Source of the DNA: UBA6019 sp036564345
GTDB taxonomy: Bacteria; Chloroflexota; Dormibacteria; Dormibacterales; Dormibacteraceae
Direction: 5' to 3'
NCBI GenBank assembly: GCA_036564345.1
Contig: DATCOZ010000199.1
Location: 1-17,038 of the forward strand
Length of the DNA: 17,038 nt
Made by a program: the position numbers and the translations under genes. Numbering within the stretch: position 1 is the first letter of the stretch; each line of letters opens with the position of its first letter. Below the pieces are notes generated by a model that did not search any database, was not told the DNA's origin, and was given only the letters and a program-made list of their open reading frames with translations. This document shows, one piece after another, positions 7,146 to 14,219 of the stretch.

Positions 7146-7763
7146 GTGAAAGCCAGGCGCTCCTATCGGATGGTCGCCCGCGCCGAACGGGCGGACACGA
7201 CGCAGCGGCGGATCCTCGATGCCGCGATGGGAATCCTCTTCGGCAGCCAGGCCCCCCTTACCCTCCAATCGACGGCGCGCGAGGCCGGCGTCTCGGTCCA
7301 GACCGTCCTGCGCTGGTTCGGATCCCAGCCGGAGCTCGTCCAGGCGGCCGCCGTAGAAGCCTGGCGGCGGGTCATCGACCTTCGAGGGCTGGCCCCGATC
7401 GGCGACGTGGCGACCTCGGTGAAGTTCCTCTTCATCCACTACGAGAGCTATGGCGACCGCCTCATCCAGGCTCGGGCACGGGAGGGCAGCGTCCCCGAGC
7501 TGGCGACCGGTCTCAAGCGCGCCCGCGCCGACCATCGCCGCTGGGTGTCCCGCACCTACCGGCCCCAGCTCGGAGCGCGACCGGAGGTGGAGCGCGAGCG
7601 TGCCCTCAACGCGCTCGTCGCGCTGACCGACGTCTACAACTGGAAGCTGCTGCGGCGGGACCTGGGGCTCGATCGGCGGGAGGCGGAGGCGACCCTGGCG
7701 GGAATGGTCGCCGCCCTGGCGGGCTGGCCCGCCAGGGTCAGGCTAGCTTCAATCGACGCCTGA
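7146..7763 (+). CDS. TetR family transcriptional regulator
   Basis: A 205-residue protein of typical TetR length. The DNA-binding domain covers about residues 18-66: TQRRILDAAMGILFGSQAPL, then TLQSTAREAGVSVQTVLRWF as helix-turn-helix and recognition helix, and SQPELVQAA as helix 4. The remaining 140 residues are the variable, helical ligand and dimer domain, with no recognisable ligand signature. The GTG at 7146 has no Shine-Dalgarno but is placed correctly for a leaderless mRNA from the promoter at 7109-7137; ATG at 7170 (residue 9) is an alternative. The gene overlaps the 3' end of the convergent catalase-like gene by 26 bp. The palindrome in its own promoter suggests self-repression. The peroxidase and acyltransferase genes next door are possible targets, but no second copy of the palindrome was seen at 8665-8682. 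Confidence 0.92.
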   Translation: MKARRSYRMVARAERADTTQRRILDAAMGILFGSQAPLTLQSTAREAGVSVQTVLRWFGSQPELVQAAAVEAWRRVIDLRGLAPIGDVATSVKFLFIHYESYGDRLIQARAREGSVPELATGLKRARADHRRWVSRTYRPQLGARPEVERERALNALVALTDVYNWKLLRRDLGLDRREAEATLAGMVAALAGWPARVRLASIDA

Positions 7764-8664
7764 TCGAAACGCCGTAGGCGAGCGGGCGGAAGTTGAGGAT
7801 CGGGTCGGCCGAGGGCTCGATCCCCTCCGTCAAGCGCATCGGATCGAAGACCTGCCGCTCGCACTCGGCATCCTGGTCGGCGGAGATTGCAACGAGCTCC
7901 AGCCGCCCGGCCCTGACCCGCCGCCGATCGGCCGGCCACCCCGCGGTAGGGTCGTCAGGGTCGTCGCCCTCCTCCCCGATCGCCACCTCGAGGCGGAAGA
8001 GGACCGGCCCGTGGCTCATCCTCTCGATCAGCTCGGTGCGCAGGTAGTCGCGGCCGAGTTCCTTGGCCTTGTCGCGTTCGATCGTCGCCACGCCCGATTC
8101 GGGCACCCAGTGGTAGCGGACCCACCGTGAGCCGCCCTCCTCGTCCAGCCAGCGGAAGGCGTGGAGGGCGTTGTAGGCGGTGGTCGCCAGGCTCTTCGGC
8201 GGAGGCGTTGTGAGCACCTCGGTGAAGGCCGCCTCCGCCTCCGGGTGGCGGATGAGGAAGTCGCCGATCGCGCTCGGATCGGGCCGACCGGTCTCCGGGT
8301 CCGGCTTGCGGGCGTCGGTGAAGGCGAGGAAATCCTCGGGCGTGCGGACGAAGAAGACGCGCTGCGAGATGCTGACGAGATCGGTGGCCTCGCCGCCCGG
8401 GAGGTGGAACTTCACGGCCATGCCGCGGCCGTCGAGGTGGTGGTCGGCCGACTCCAGGCTGCCGCTGCCGTTCGAGAAGCGAACCGTGACCGCGACCGGG
8501 TTTCCGCGAAAGTGCGCGGCGCGGGTGAGGCCGGCGGCCTCGGGCGTCGGCGTGAAAACGCCGCTGACGCAGAAGCCTTTCGCATGCGCGGCCCGATGCT
8601 CGTGGGTGCCCCGGTAGTTGCGGCTGAGCGAGTCGACGACGCGGGTTGCCAGATCGTCGGCCAT
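7738..8664 (-). CDS. Catalase-related haem peroxidase (SrpA/small catalase-like)
   Basis: A 308-residue protein of the catalase superfamily, much shorter than the ~480-residue monofunctional catalases and matching the small catalase-related peroxidases. The distal haem histidine is His27 in RAAHAKGFCVSG. The distal pocket continues with VTVRFSNGSGS (60-70) and DGRGMAVKF (78-86). The proximal ligand is Tyr297 in FRPLAYGVS, with the usual Arg four residues before it (Arg293). No export signal is visible, so a cytoplasmic role in removing hydrogen peroxide or organic peroxide is expected. Such short forms often have peroxidase rather than catalase activity. The ATG at 8664 is 18 bases from the divergent acyltransferase start. 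TAGACT (8678-8683, minus strand) is a possible -10 box giving a very short leader. The gene converges with tetR. Confidence 0.92.
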   Translation of the reverse strand: MADDLATRVVDSLSRNYRGTHEHRAAHAKGFCVSGVFTPTPEAAGLTRAAHFRGNPVAVTVRFSNGSGSLESADHHLDGRGMAVKFHLPGGEATDLVSISQRVFFVRTPEDFLAFTDARKPDPETGRPDPSAIGDFLIRHPEAEAAFTEVLTTPPPKSLATTAYNALHAFRWLDEEGGSRWVRYHWVPESGVATIERDKAKELGRDYLRTELIERMSHGPVLFRLEVAIGEEGDDPDDPTAGWPADRRRVRAGRLELVAISADQDAECERQVFDPMRLTEGIEPSADPILNFRPLAYGVSIRRRLKLA

Positions 8665-8675
8665 TTAGCTGTAGC

Positions 8676-8679
8676 GGAG
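8676..8679 (+). promoter_or_regulatory. Possible ribosome binding site of the WS/DGAT gene
   Basis: GGAG lies three bases before ATG 8683, closer than usual. It sits inside the 18-bp gap between divergent start codons and overlaps the candidate -10 box (8678-8683, minus strand) of the catalase-like gene. Confidence 0.35.
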
Positions 8680-8682
8680 TCT

Positions 8683-10104
8683 ATGTCGGTGACCTTTAAT
8701 GACGCTCACACGAACTTGGCAGCCTTCTACGAGCCGCTCAGCGCACGCGACGCCTGGTTCCTCTACGCGGAGCGTCCCGACACGCCGCTCGACATCGGCA
8801 CCGTCTACGTGTTCGAGCCCGGTTCCGACTTCCCGGGCGGCCACGGCGCGGTGGGGATCGAGGACACCGTCGCCGAGCGTCTCCACCTGGTGCCCCGCTA
8901 CCGACAGAAGATCAAGTGGGTGCCGTTCAACCTCGATCACCCGGTCTGGGTCGACGATGCGCACTTCGATCTCGGCCAGCACGTCCGGCGGATCCTCCTG
9001 AAACCACCCGGCGACCCTGCCCAGCTGCGTGCCGAGGTGATGCGGATCCTCTCCCGGCCGCTCGACCATCGCCGGCCGCTCTGGGAGATCACCATCGTCC
9101 AGGGCCTGCGAAGCGGCAAGGTCGTCGTCGTCAACCGCGCTCACCACGCGATGCTCGACGGCATCGCGAGCGTGGACATCCTCGCCCTGCTGCTGGACGC
9201 CACCCCCGAGACCTACCGGCCGGAGCCGCCCTCCGAACCCTGGGTCGCGCGGCCGGCGCCGAGCGGCTGGGAGCTGTTCCGGCGCGTGCTCTGGAACCCG
9301 CGGGCCGCCCGTGGCGAAGGGGTCCGGCTGTCCGACCCGTGGCGCGCCTGGCGGCAGCCCTGGATCGGCTGGTGGCAGATCGGCCGCTCGATGGCGGTGC
9401 CCGACAAGGAGCTGTTCTGGAACCGCTCGATCGGGCCCAAGCGCACCGGACGCGGGCTCAAGGTGCCCCTTGCCGCCTTCAAGACACTCAAGAACCGCTA
9501 CGGCTGCACGGTCAACGACGCCGTCCTCGCGGTGATCGCGGAGGGCCTCCACCAGTGGTTCCGCTCGCGCGGTGACTGGGTGCCCGAGGAGATCCGCGTC
9601 TTCTGCCCGGTCAGCGTCCGCGATCCCTCCCAGCGGGGTCAGCTCGGCAACCGGATCAGCGGCATGGTGGTCGAGATGCCGACCGCGGCGATGTCGATCG
9701 AGGAGCGGCTGAGCCGCATCAAGGTGCGGACAGGCGACCTCAAACGAAGCGGCCAGGCGATCGCCGCCGACAAGCTGGCCGGCCTCGCCGACTGGGCGCC
9801 CGCCTCGCTGCTGGTGCTGGCCGGACGCGTGATGTCGACGCCGCAGGCGGGCGCCAAGCTGAATGTGACGAACATCCCCGGGCCCCAGGTTCCGCTCTAT
9901 AGCGGAGGGGCCAGGTTGCTTGAGGTCTGGCCGTTCGCGCCGCTCTACCCCTCGATGGGCCTCGGCATCGCGATCGTCTCCTACAACGGCGAGGTCTTCT
10001 TCGGCCTCACCGCCGACCCCGGCCTGGTGCCCGACGTGGAGGAGTTCACCCGCCACCTCCGTGAAGCCGCCGATCGCTGCCTGAGCCTCGCGACCGCCGA
10101 GTAG
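8683..10104 (+). CDS. Wax ester synthase/diacylglycerol acyltransferase (WS/DGAT family)
   Basis: A 473-residue acyltransferase of normal family length. The catalytic HHxxxDG motif is HHAMLDG at 154-160. Family blocks are in place: PLDHRRPLWEI (127-137), TVNDAVLAVIAEGL in the middle, and near the C-terminus NVTNIPGPQ, with GLGIAIVSYNGEVFFGL at its expected place. The enzyme transfers a fatty acyl group from acyl-CoA to diacylglycerol or a fatty alcohol, making triacylglycerol or wax ester at the membrane or lipid droplet. The ATG at 8683 is chosen because it begins the homologous region and is preceded by GGAG; extension upstream to 8161 would be antisense to the catalase-like gene. Divergence from that gene by 18 bp implies shared control. 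Preferred acceptor cannot be told from sequence, and these genomes usually carry several paralogues. Confidence 0.94.
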   Translation: MSVTFNDAHTNLAAFYEPLSARDAWFLYAERPDTPLDIGTVYVFEPGSDFPGGHGAVGIEDTVAERLHLVPRYRQKIKWVPFNLDHPVWVDDAHFDLGQHVRRILLKPPGDPAQLRAEVMRILSRPLDHRRPLWEITIVQGLRSGKVVVVNRAHHAMLDGIASVDILALLLDATPETYRPEPPSEPWVARPAPSGWELFRRVLWNPRAARGEGVRLSDPWRAWRQPWIGWWQIGRSMAVPDKELFWNRSIGPKRTGRGLKVPLAAFKTLKNRYGCTVNDAVLAVIAEGLHQWFRSRGDWVPEEIRVFCPVSVRDPSQRGQLGNRISGMVVEMPTAAMSIEERLSRIKVRTGDLKRSGQAIAADKLAGLADWAPASLLVLAGRVMSTPQAGAKLNVTNIPGPQVPLYSGGARLLEVWPFAPLYPSMGLGIAIVSYNGEVFFGLTADPGLVPDVEEFTRHLREAADRCLSLATAE

Positions 10105-10125
10105 ACCGCGGGTCTGTTTGCATCG

Positions 10126-10146
10126 GCAAGTAGTGGGAAAACTTGC
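10126..10146 (+). promoter_or_regulatory. Hairpin overlapping the leader of the glutaredoxin-PDZ gene
   Basis: GCAAGT (10126-10131) and ACTTGC (10141-10146) form a perfect 6-bp stem around a 9-base loop containing GGGAAA, the only purine-rich stretch that could serve as a ribosome binding site for ATG 10150. It could be an operator, a weak terminator of the upstream gene or a translation-control hairpin. Nothing in the sequence decides which. Confidence 0.35.
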
Positions 10147-10149
10147 TGC

Positions 10150-10632
10150 ATGGCAATCGAGGTTTACGCGGCACCCGGGCAGGGAGCTTCCGACGCCCTT
10201 CTCGACTGGCTCGAGGTCGAGGAGGTCGTGGCGAACGTGCACGACGTCCGCGAGGAGTCGACCCTGGCCGAGGCGATCGCCGCAGGCGCGTTCCCCTTCC
10301 CGGCCACGTTGGTTGGCGCCGAGTTGATCCGCGGCTTCGACCCGGTCCGCCTCACCAACGCGATCTTCGGCGGCGAGGACGCCGGCGCCGGTGTCCAGGT
10401 GGCGGTCGACGAGGCGGGTCACCCGGTGGTGACCGGCGTCGCGCCGGGCAGCGTCGCATCCGATGCCGGGCTCGAGCCGGGCGACGTGATCCTCGACCTC
10501 GGCGGCTACAGCAGCTTCTCGGTCGACCAGCTCCGCAACGTGCTGGCGACCGGCCGCCCGATCACCCTCGGCGTACGCAGGGGCTCCGAGCAGCTCCGGC
10601 TGAGCGTGTCGTCCGGCCAGATGGCCGCCTAG
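10150..10632 (+). CDS. Glutaredoxin-fold domain lacking CXXC, fused to a PDZ domain
   Basis: A 160-residue two-domain protein. Residues 1-73 read as a glutaredoxin-like thioredoxin fold: the first strand IEVYAAPGQGASDALLDWL aligns with the usual VYTTPWCPxC start, and FPFPATLVGAELIRGFDPVRL aligns with the cis-proline and GFDxxRL segments. The two active-site cysteines are replaced by Gln11 and Ser14, and the protein has no cysteine at all, so it cannot be a redox enzyme. Residues ~81-154 form a PDZ domain, with GVAPGSVASDAGLEPGDVIL (96-115) followed by the helix SVDQLRNVLATGRPITLGVRRG. No signal peptide or membrane segment is seen, which is unusual for a PDZ protein. A peptide-binding or scaffold role is inferred. 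It follows the WS/DGAT gene by 45 bp and may be cotranscribed. Confidence 0.8.
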   Translation: MAIEVYAAPGQGASDALLDWLEVEEVVANVHDVREESTLAEAIAAGAFPFPATLVGAELIRGFDPVRLTNAIFGGEDAGAGVQVAVDEAGHPVVTGVAPGSVASDAGLEPGDVILDLGGYSSFSVDQLRNVLATGRPITLGVRRGSEQLRLSVSSGQMAA

Positions 10633-10641
10633 TACTTACTC

Positions 10642-10672
10642 AAAAAACACCCTCTCCACGAAGTGGGGAGGG
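10642..10672 (-). terminator. Intrinsic-terminator-like hairpin with T-run on the minus strand
   Basis: Arms 10650-10659 (CCCTCTCCAC) and 10663-10672 (GTGGGGAGGG) form a 10-bp stem with one G-T pair. Six A's at 10642-10647 become a T-run after the stem when read on the minus strand. It therefore terminates leftward transcription, although no minus-strand gene ends here. It may also form the transcript end of the plus-strand gene stopping at 10632. Confidence 0.5.
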
Positions 10673-10704
10673 CAGGGAGGGGCCACCCAGAGGCCTATGA
10701 ACGC

Positions 10705-10726
10705 CCTCTCCGCAAGCGGCAAGAGG
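10705..10726. repeat. Second GC hairpin in the 118-bp gap before the antiporter gene
   Basis: CCTCT with CCGC, then AA, then GCGG with CA and AGAGG fold into a stem of 4 + 5 bp with a two-base bulge. It shares the CCCTCTCC start with the hairpin at 10650, so the two may be diverged copies of one small palindromic unit. There is no T-run. Confidence 0.35.
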
Positions 10727-10750
10727 CTGCCATCCCCCACGATTTGAGGC

Positions 10751-11893
10751 GTGCGCGTCTCAGGTGAGAATCGTGTCCTCGGGGTCCTCTTGGTTTTCGT
10801 CCCGGCAACCCTGCTCAGCGGTTGGCTCGGTTGGCCAAGCTGGGTCCAGTTCTTCCTCTCGGTCGCCGCGATCATCCCGCTGGCGGGCTTCATCGGCACG
10901 GCGACCGAGGAGCTGGCCGACCGCGTCGGGGCGCGCACCGGCGGGCTGCTCAACGCGACCTTCGGCAACGCACCCGACTTCCTGATCGGCTTCTTCGGAA
11001 TCCAGCGCGGCCTGATCCCGCTCGTCAAGGCGACCCTCATCGGGGCGCTGATCAGCAATTCGGCGCTGATCCTGGGCGTCTGCTACATCGCCGCCGGGCT
11101 CATCCACGGCAAGCCGAAGTTCCGCCGCGCCGAGGCGGGCCACCACTCCGTGCTGATGCTCCTGACCGTCGCCGCGATCCTCTTCCCGTCCGCGGGCGCG
11201 ATGGCCGTCTGTGGTGCGACGCAATGCGCCGCCGGAGCCCCGGCGCAAGAGGTTCAGGCCATGAGCATCGGCATTGCCGCAGCCTTGCTCGTGGCCTACG
11301 GCGGGTATGTCGTCTTCTCCATCTTCGGCTTCGAGTCCTGGCGGCCTCGGGTCGCCGCGGTTCCGAAGAAGGTGGCGCCCGACACCTGGCCGGCGTGGCT
11401 CTCGGTTGCCGTGCTGGTGGTGGCCACGGTGCTCCTGGTCCCGGTCGTCGACACCCTCACCGGGACGGTCGGCGCGGTGACCAAAGTCCTGGGCTGGACG
11501 AACGTCTTCGTCGGGATCGTGATCGTCGCCAACGCCGGCAACGTTGCCGAGGCGTACGCGGCAGTCAGCGCCGCCATCAAGCGCCGGGGCAGCCCCGGCG
11601 GGGAGGGAGAGGACTCGGGGCTCGACCTCGCCCTCGGCATCGCCTCCGCCTCCTCGATCCAGATCGCCACCTTCATCCTGCCGCTGGTCGTGCTGCTGAG
11701 CGTCTTCTTCCACCCCATGAACCTGGCCTTCGGGTGGGTCGAGGTCGCGATCCTCGGGCTGATGGTCCTCGTCTTCAACTACATCGCGCACGACGGCGAG
11801 AGCAACTGGCTCGAGGGCCTCCAGCTGGTCGTCCTCTACGCGATGGCCGCCATCGTCTTCTTCGTCCTGCCGGAAGCGGCGTTCAGCGGGTGA
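10751..11893 (+). CDS. Calcium/proton antiporter, CaCA/CAX family (ChaA/CaxA-like)
   Basis: A 380-residue membrane protein with about eleven hydrophobic segments and the two inverted repeats of cation/H+ exchangers, which expel Ca2+ in exchange for protons. The first half has TEELADRVGARTGGLLNATFGNA (a run across residues 52-74) and GLIPLVKATLIGALISNSALILG; the second has GNVAEAYAAVSAAIKRR (263-279) and LALGIASASSIQIATF (293-308). An acidic linker, GGEGEDSG, lies at 283-290. Two motif deviations stand out. The first c-motif reads GNAPDF with Asp76 where CAX proteins carry Glu, and the second reads GNVAEA with Ala268 where His usually follows Glu267. Transport may be retained with altered selectivity. 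The GTG at 10751 has only a closely placed GAGG. Downstream is the phosphoesterase, 21 bp away and probably in the same transcript. Confidence 0.9.
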   Translation: MRVSGENRVLGVLLVFVPATLLSGWLGWPSWVQFFLSVAAIIPLAGFIGTATEELADRVGARTGGLLNATFGNAPDFLIGFFGIQRGLIPLVKATLIGALISNSALILGVCYIAAGLIHGKPKFRRAEAGHHSVLMLLTVAAILFPSAGAMAVCGATQCAAGAPAQEVQAMSIGIAAALLVAYGGYVVFSIFGFESWRPRVAAVPKKVAPDTWPAWLSVAVLVVATVLLVPVVDTLTGTVGAVTKVLGWTNVFVGIVIVANAGNVAEAYAAVSAAIKRRGSPGGEGEDSGLDLALGIASASSIQIATFILPLVVLLSVFFHPMNLAFGWVEVAILGLMVLVFNYIAHDGESNWLEGLQLVVLYAMAAIVFFVLPEAAFSG

Positions 11894-11914
11894 CCTCAGG
11901 CAAACTACTCGGTC

Positions 11915-12895
11915 TTGTCCCCCCGAACCCTGCTCCTGGCCGCCGCCGTGTCCCTGCTCCTGGTGGGCTCGGCGGCCGGTACCGTGGGCTTCATCCGGCT
12001 CGGTTCGGCCGGCTCGAAGGCGGTTCACCAGCCGGTTCCGACCGCCACGCCGACGGCGGTTGTGCCGCCTGCCACCCCGGCACCGACACGGACACCGACG
12101 CCGGCGCCGTACGACCACGTGGTCGTGGTCGTGCTCGAGAACCACTCCTTCGAATCGGTGATCGGGAACCCCCGGGCGCCCTTCCTGAACTCGTTCGCGA
12201 ACCGCTGGAGCCTGGCGACGGGGTACAGCGGCGTCTCCCATCCAAGCCTCCCCAACTACCTCGCGCTGATCGGCGGCACCACCTTCGGGATCAGCAGCGA
12301 TTGCACCAACTGCTACGTCAACGCGCAATCGCTGCCCGACCGGCTGGAGGCGGCGGGGAAGACCTGGAAGAGCTACCAGGAGGGGATGCCGTCAGCGTGC
12401 TTCGCGGGGTCGTCGGGCCTTTACGCCCAGAAGCACGACCCTTTCATCTACTTCGATCCGATCCGCAACGACCTGGCGCGCTGCGCGCGGATCGTGCCCT
12501 ACGGTCAGCTGGCGAGCGACTTCGCAGCGCCGGCGACCGCGCCCAACTTCGCCTTCGTCACGCCCAACCTCTGTAACGACGGCCACGACTGCGCGCTGTC
12601 GACAACCGACGCCTGGCTGGCCCGCGAACTGCCCCGGCTGATGCTGTCGCCGGCATTCGAGGGCTCGCGCTCCCTGCTTGTGATCACCTACGACGAGGGC
12701 GCGGGCGGCTCGGATCGGGTGGCCACCGTCCTGGCCGGGAGCGGCGTCAAGTCGGGCTTCCAGTCGGCGGTTGCCTACGACCACTACTCGCTTCTCCGAA
12801 CGATCGAATCGCTCTGGGGGCTCGCGCCGTTGGCCCCCGGCGACGAGAGGGCGACCGCGATGACCGACTTCTTCTCGAGCCCGGCCCAGACCTAG
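11915..12895 (+). CDS. Membrane-anchored or secreted phosphoesterase (acid phosphatase/phospholipase C family)
   Basis: A 326-residue protein of the phosphoesterase family that includes AcpA acid phosphatases and bacterial phospholipase C, in the alkaline-phosphatase fold. An uncleaved anchor or signal sequence lies at residues 5-28, followed by a Pro/Thr-rich linker (39-65, repeats of TPT and TPAP) that spans the wall or holds the domain off the membrane. The catalytic domain starts at Tyr66: VVVVLENHSFESVIG with Glu75 and Asn76, SHPSLPNYLALIGG (108-121), a cysteine-bearing segment CTNC (130-133), PNLCNDGHDC (217-226), TYDEG (258-262) and YDHYSLLRTIESLWGL (288-303). These are the metal- and phosphate-site blocks of the family. 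Several Cys suggest disulphides in an exported protein. The TTG start at 11915 is taken because the signal sequence begins there. Substrate is unknown. Confidence 0.87.
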   Translation: MSPRTLLLAAAVSLLLVGSAAGTVGFIRLGSAGSKAVHQPVPTATPTAVVPPATPAPTRTPTPAPYDHVVVVVLENHSFESVIGNPRAPFLNSFANRWSLATGYSGVSHPSLPNYLALIGGTTFGISSDCTNCYVNAQSLPDRLEAAGKTWKSYQEGMPSACFAGSSGLYAQKHDPFIYFDPIRNDLARCARIVPYGQLASDFAAPATAPNFAFVTPNLCNDGHDCALSTTDAWLARELPRLMLSPAFEGSRSLLVITYDEGAGGSDRVATVLAGSGVKSGFQSAVAYDHYSLLRTIESLWGLAPLAPGDERATAMTDFFSSPAQT

Positions 12896-13446
12896 CCCAA
12901 CAGCTCCAGCTGGTATTCGCTGGGCGGGTCGAGGAGCTCGGCCCCGTCGTTGCGGACGTCGTTGACGAGCCGCGAGACCGGTACCGCCGTGAGCTCGCCC
13001 TCTTCCAGGAGGACGGGCATGCGGTGGTGGAAGGGCACGATCACCCCTCTGGCCTCGGTTGTGATCATGGCCACGGCGGGCTCGCCCTCCCAGCTGCCCT
13101 TGAGGCCGGCGATGAGGAGCGGGCGGCCGTCGGCGCGAGCGATCTTCATCGGCTGCCGGCCGCTCCACTCGTAGAAGTGGCTGACGGGGATGATGACGGC
13201 CGGTAGGCCCCGGTAGCGCGGGCTTTCGGCAACCGTCTCCTCGCGGAGGTTGAAGTGGCCAGTCCGGCTCCGGCCCTCGATGCCCCAGCGGAGAAGGCTC
13301 GCCTGCTTCCGATCTTCATCGATCACGAGCAGCGGCTGGGTCGGCGCCACGTTGTAGCGGGGAGGCAGGTCCTCGGGGATCCGCAGCCAGGGGAAGCGCC
13401 TGGCGAGCTCCCCGGGCTGGATGTCGAACCCTATCCGCCCGCACAT
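12892..13446 (-). CDS. SRAP domain protein (YedK/HMCES-type abasic-site DNA-protein crosslinker), compact form
   Basis: A 184-residue SRAP protein. After removal of Met1, Cys2 of MCGR becomes the N-terminal residue that forms a thiazolidine crosslink with abasic sites in single-stranded DNA. The other active-site residues are visible: Asn32 (RYNVAPTQ), Glu93 (HFYEW) and His140 (FHHRMPVLL). The NxRxETV strand is also present, as FNLREETVAES. It is about 35-40 residues shorter than E. coli YedK; the loop after LRWGIEG that normally reads PxW..xxxN is cut to a few residues. The ATG at 13446 lies inside the 3' end of the aldo/keto reductase gene (16-bp overlap), so coupling is likely. The 3' end overlaps the convergent phosphoesterase gene by four bases. 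A second DNA-repair gene in the window is the helicase at 5138, but it is not linked. Confidence 0.94.
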   Translation of the reverse strand: MCGRIGFDIQPGELARRFPWLRIPEDLPPRYNVAPTQPLLVIDEDRKQASLLRWGIEGRSRTGHFNLREETVAESPRYRGLPAVIIPVSHFYEWSGRQPMKIARADGRPLLIAGLKGSWEGEPAVAMITTEARGVIVPFHHRMPVLLEEGELTAVPVSRLVNDVRNDGAELLDPPSEYQLELLG

Positions 13447-14213
13447 ATCCGCCTCACGAGCTCCCTCTGCTCGGAGTTGAACAGGGGGGCCTCACCGCCC
13501 CGGGCGTTCTCGGCCGTCCGGCCGGGCCGGCTGGTCGCGGTCAGGACGCTGCTGACCCGGGGATCGCTCGCGATCCACTTGAGGACTGCCTGCGCCCAGG
13601 TCTCGACCTTCAACTGCCCGAGCTGGTTGGGAGTCGGCTTGCGGTCGAGGATGCCGCCCTGGAGCGGGCTCATCACCAGCACTCCGAGGTTGAGCTCGGC
13701 GGCGAGCGGCAGGATCACTCGCTCGGCGTCCCGCCGCAGCGGGTTGTAGGGGATCTGGACCATGTCCAGGCGCCTGGTCGACATCAGTTTTGCGAGATCC
13801 TCGAAGCGGGCTTCCTGGTAGTGGGTGGCGCCGATCGCTGCCACCTTGCCCTCTTCCTTGAGCCCCTCGAGGAGCGGGAGCTGCGCCTCCCAGTTGACAA
13901 GGTTGTGGACCTGGTAGACGTCAACGGTCCCGAAGCGCTCGAGGGCGTGCTTCGCCTGGCGCCTGCCCTCCTCGGGACTGTCGGTCCAGATCTTGGTGGC
14001 GACGATCGCCCGATCCCGCCGGTCTTTCAAAGCCCTGGCCAGGGTTTCCTCCGCCTTGCCGTACATGGGCGAGGAGTCGAAGAGGTTCACGCCCGCGGCG
14101 AGGGCCTCGTCGACGAGCCAGGTCCGGTCCTCGTCGGTGTCGAAGGTGCGCCAGGTGCCCATCCCGATGGCCGGGACCTCGATCCCGGTCATTCCAAGCT
14201 GGCGCCGCTCCAC
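13431..14213 (-). CDS. Aldo/keto reductase
   Basis: A 260-residue NAD(P)H-dependent oxidoreductase of the AKR TIM-barrel family, at the short end of its size range. The catalytic tetrad is complete: Asp46 (NLFDSSPMYG), Tyr51, Lys74 (VATKIW) and His103 (VYQVHNLVNW). The N-terminus RRQLGMTGIEVPAIGMGTW is typical. The cofactor region near the C-terminus has QAVLKWIASDPRVSSVLTATS, matching the usual ALxWxLxxPxVxxxIxGxxxP segment with a weaker ending. It reduces aldehydes or ketones; the substrate is not recognisable. The GTG at 14213 lacks a Shine-Dalgarno, but TAGGTT lies six bases upstream, as expected for a leaderless mRNA. It leads a two-gene unit with the SRAP gene and is divergent from the UbiA gene. 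Confidence 0.94.
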   Translation of the reverse strand: MERRQLGMTGIEVPAIGMGTWRTFDTDEDRTWLVDEALAAGVNLFDSSPMYGKAEETLARALKDRRDRAIVATKIWTDSPEEGRRQAKHALERFGTVDVYQVHNLVNWEAQLPLLEGLKEEGKVAAIGATHYQEARFEDLAKLMSTRRLDMVQIPYNPLRRDAERVILPLAAELNLGVLVMSPLQGGILDRKPTPNQLGQLKVETWAQAVLKWIASDPRVSSVLTATSRPGRTAENARGGEAPLFNSEQRELVRRICAGG

Positions 14214-14219
14214 CTGGCA

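Noticed and set aside
8161..8682. Upstream extension of the WS/DGAT frame
   Set aside because: Antisense to the catalase-like gene; family homology starts at ATG 8683.
8665..10422. Minus-strand open frame of 585 codons opposite the WS/DGAT gene
   Set aside because: Antisense shadow of a well-recognised acyltransferase; His/Asp/Arg-rich with no domain pattern.
10760..12576. Long frames on both strands overlapping the antiporter and phosphoesterase genes
   Set aside because: Arg/Gly/Asp-rich shadows of two genes with clear motifs; no domain of their own.
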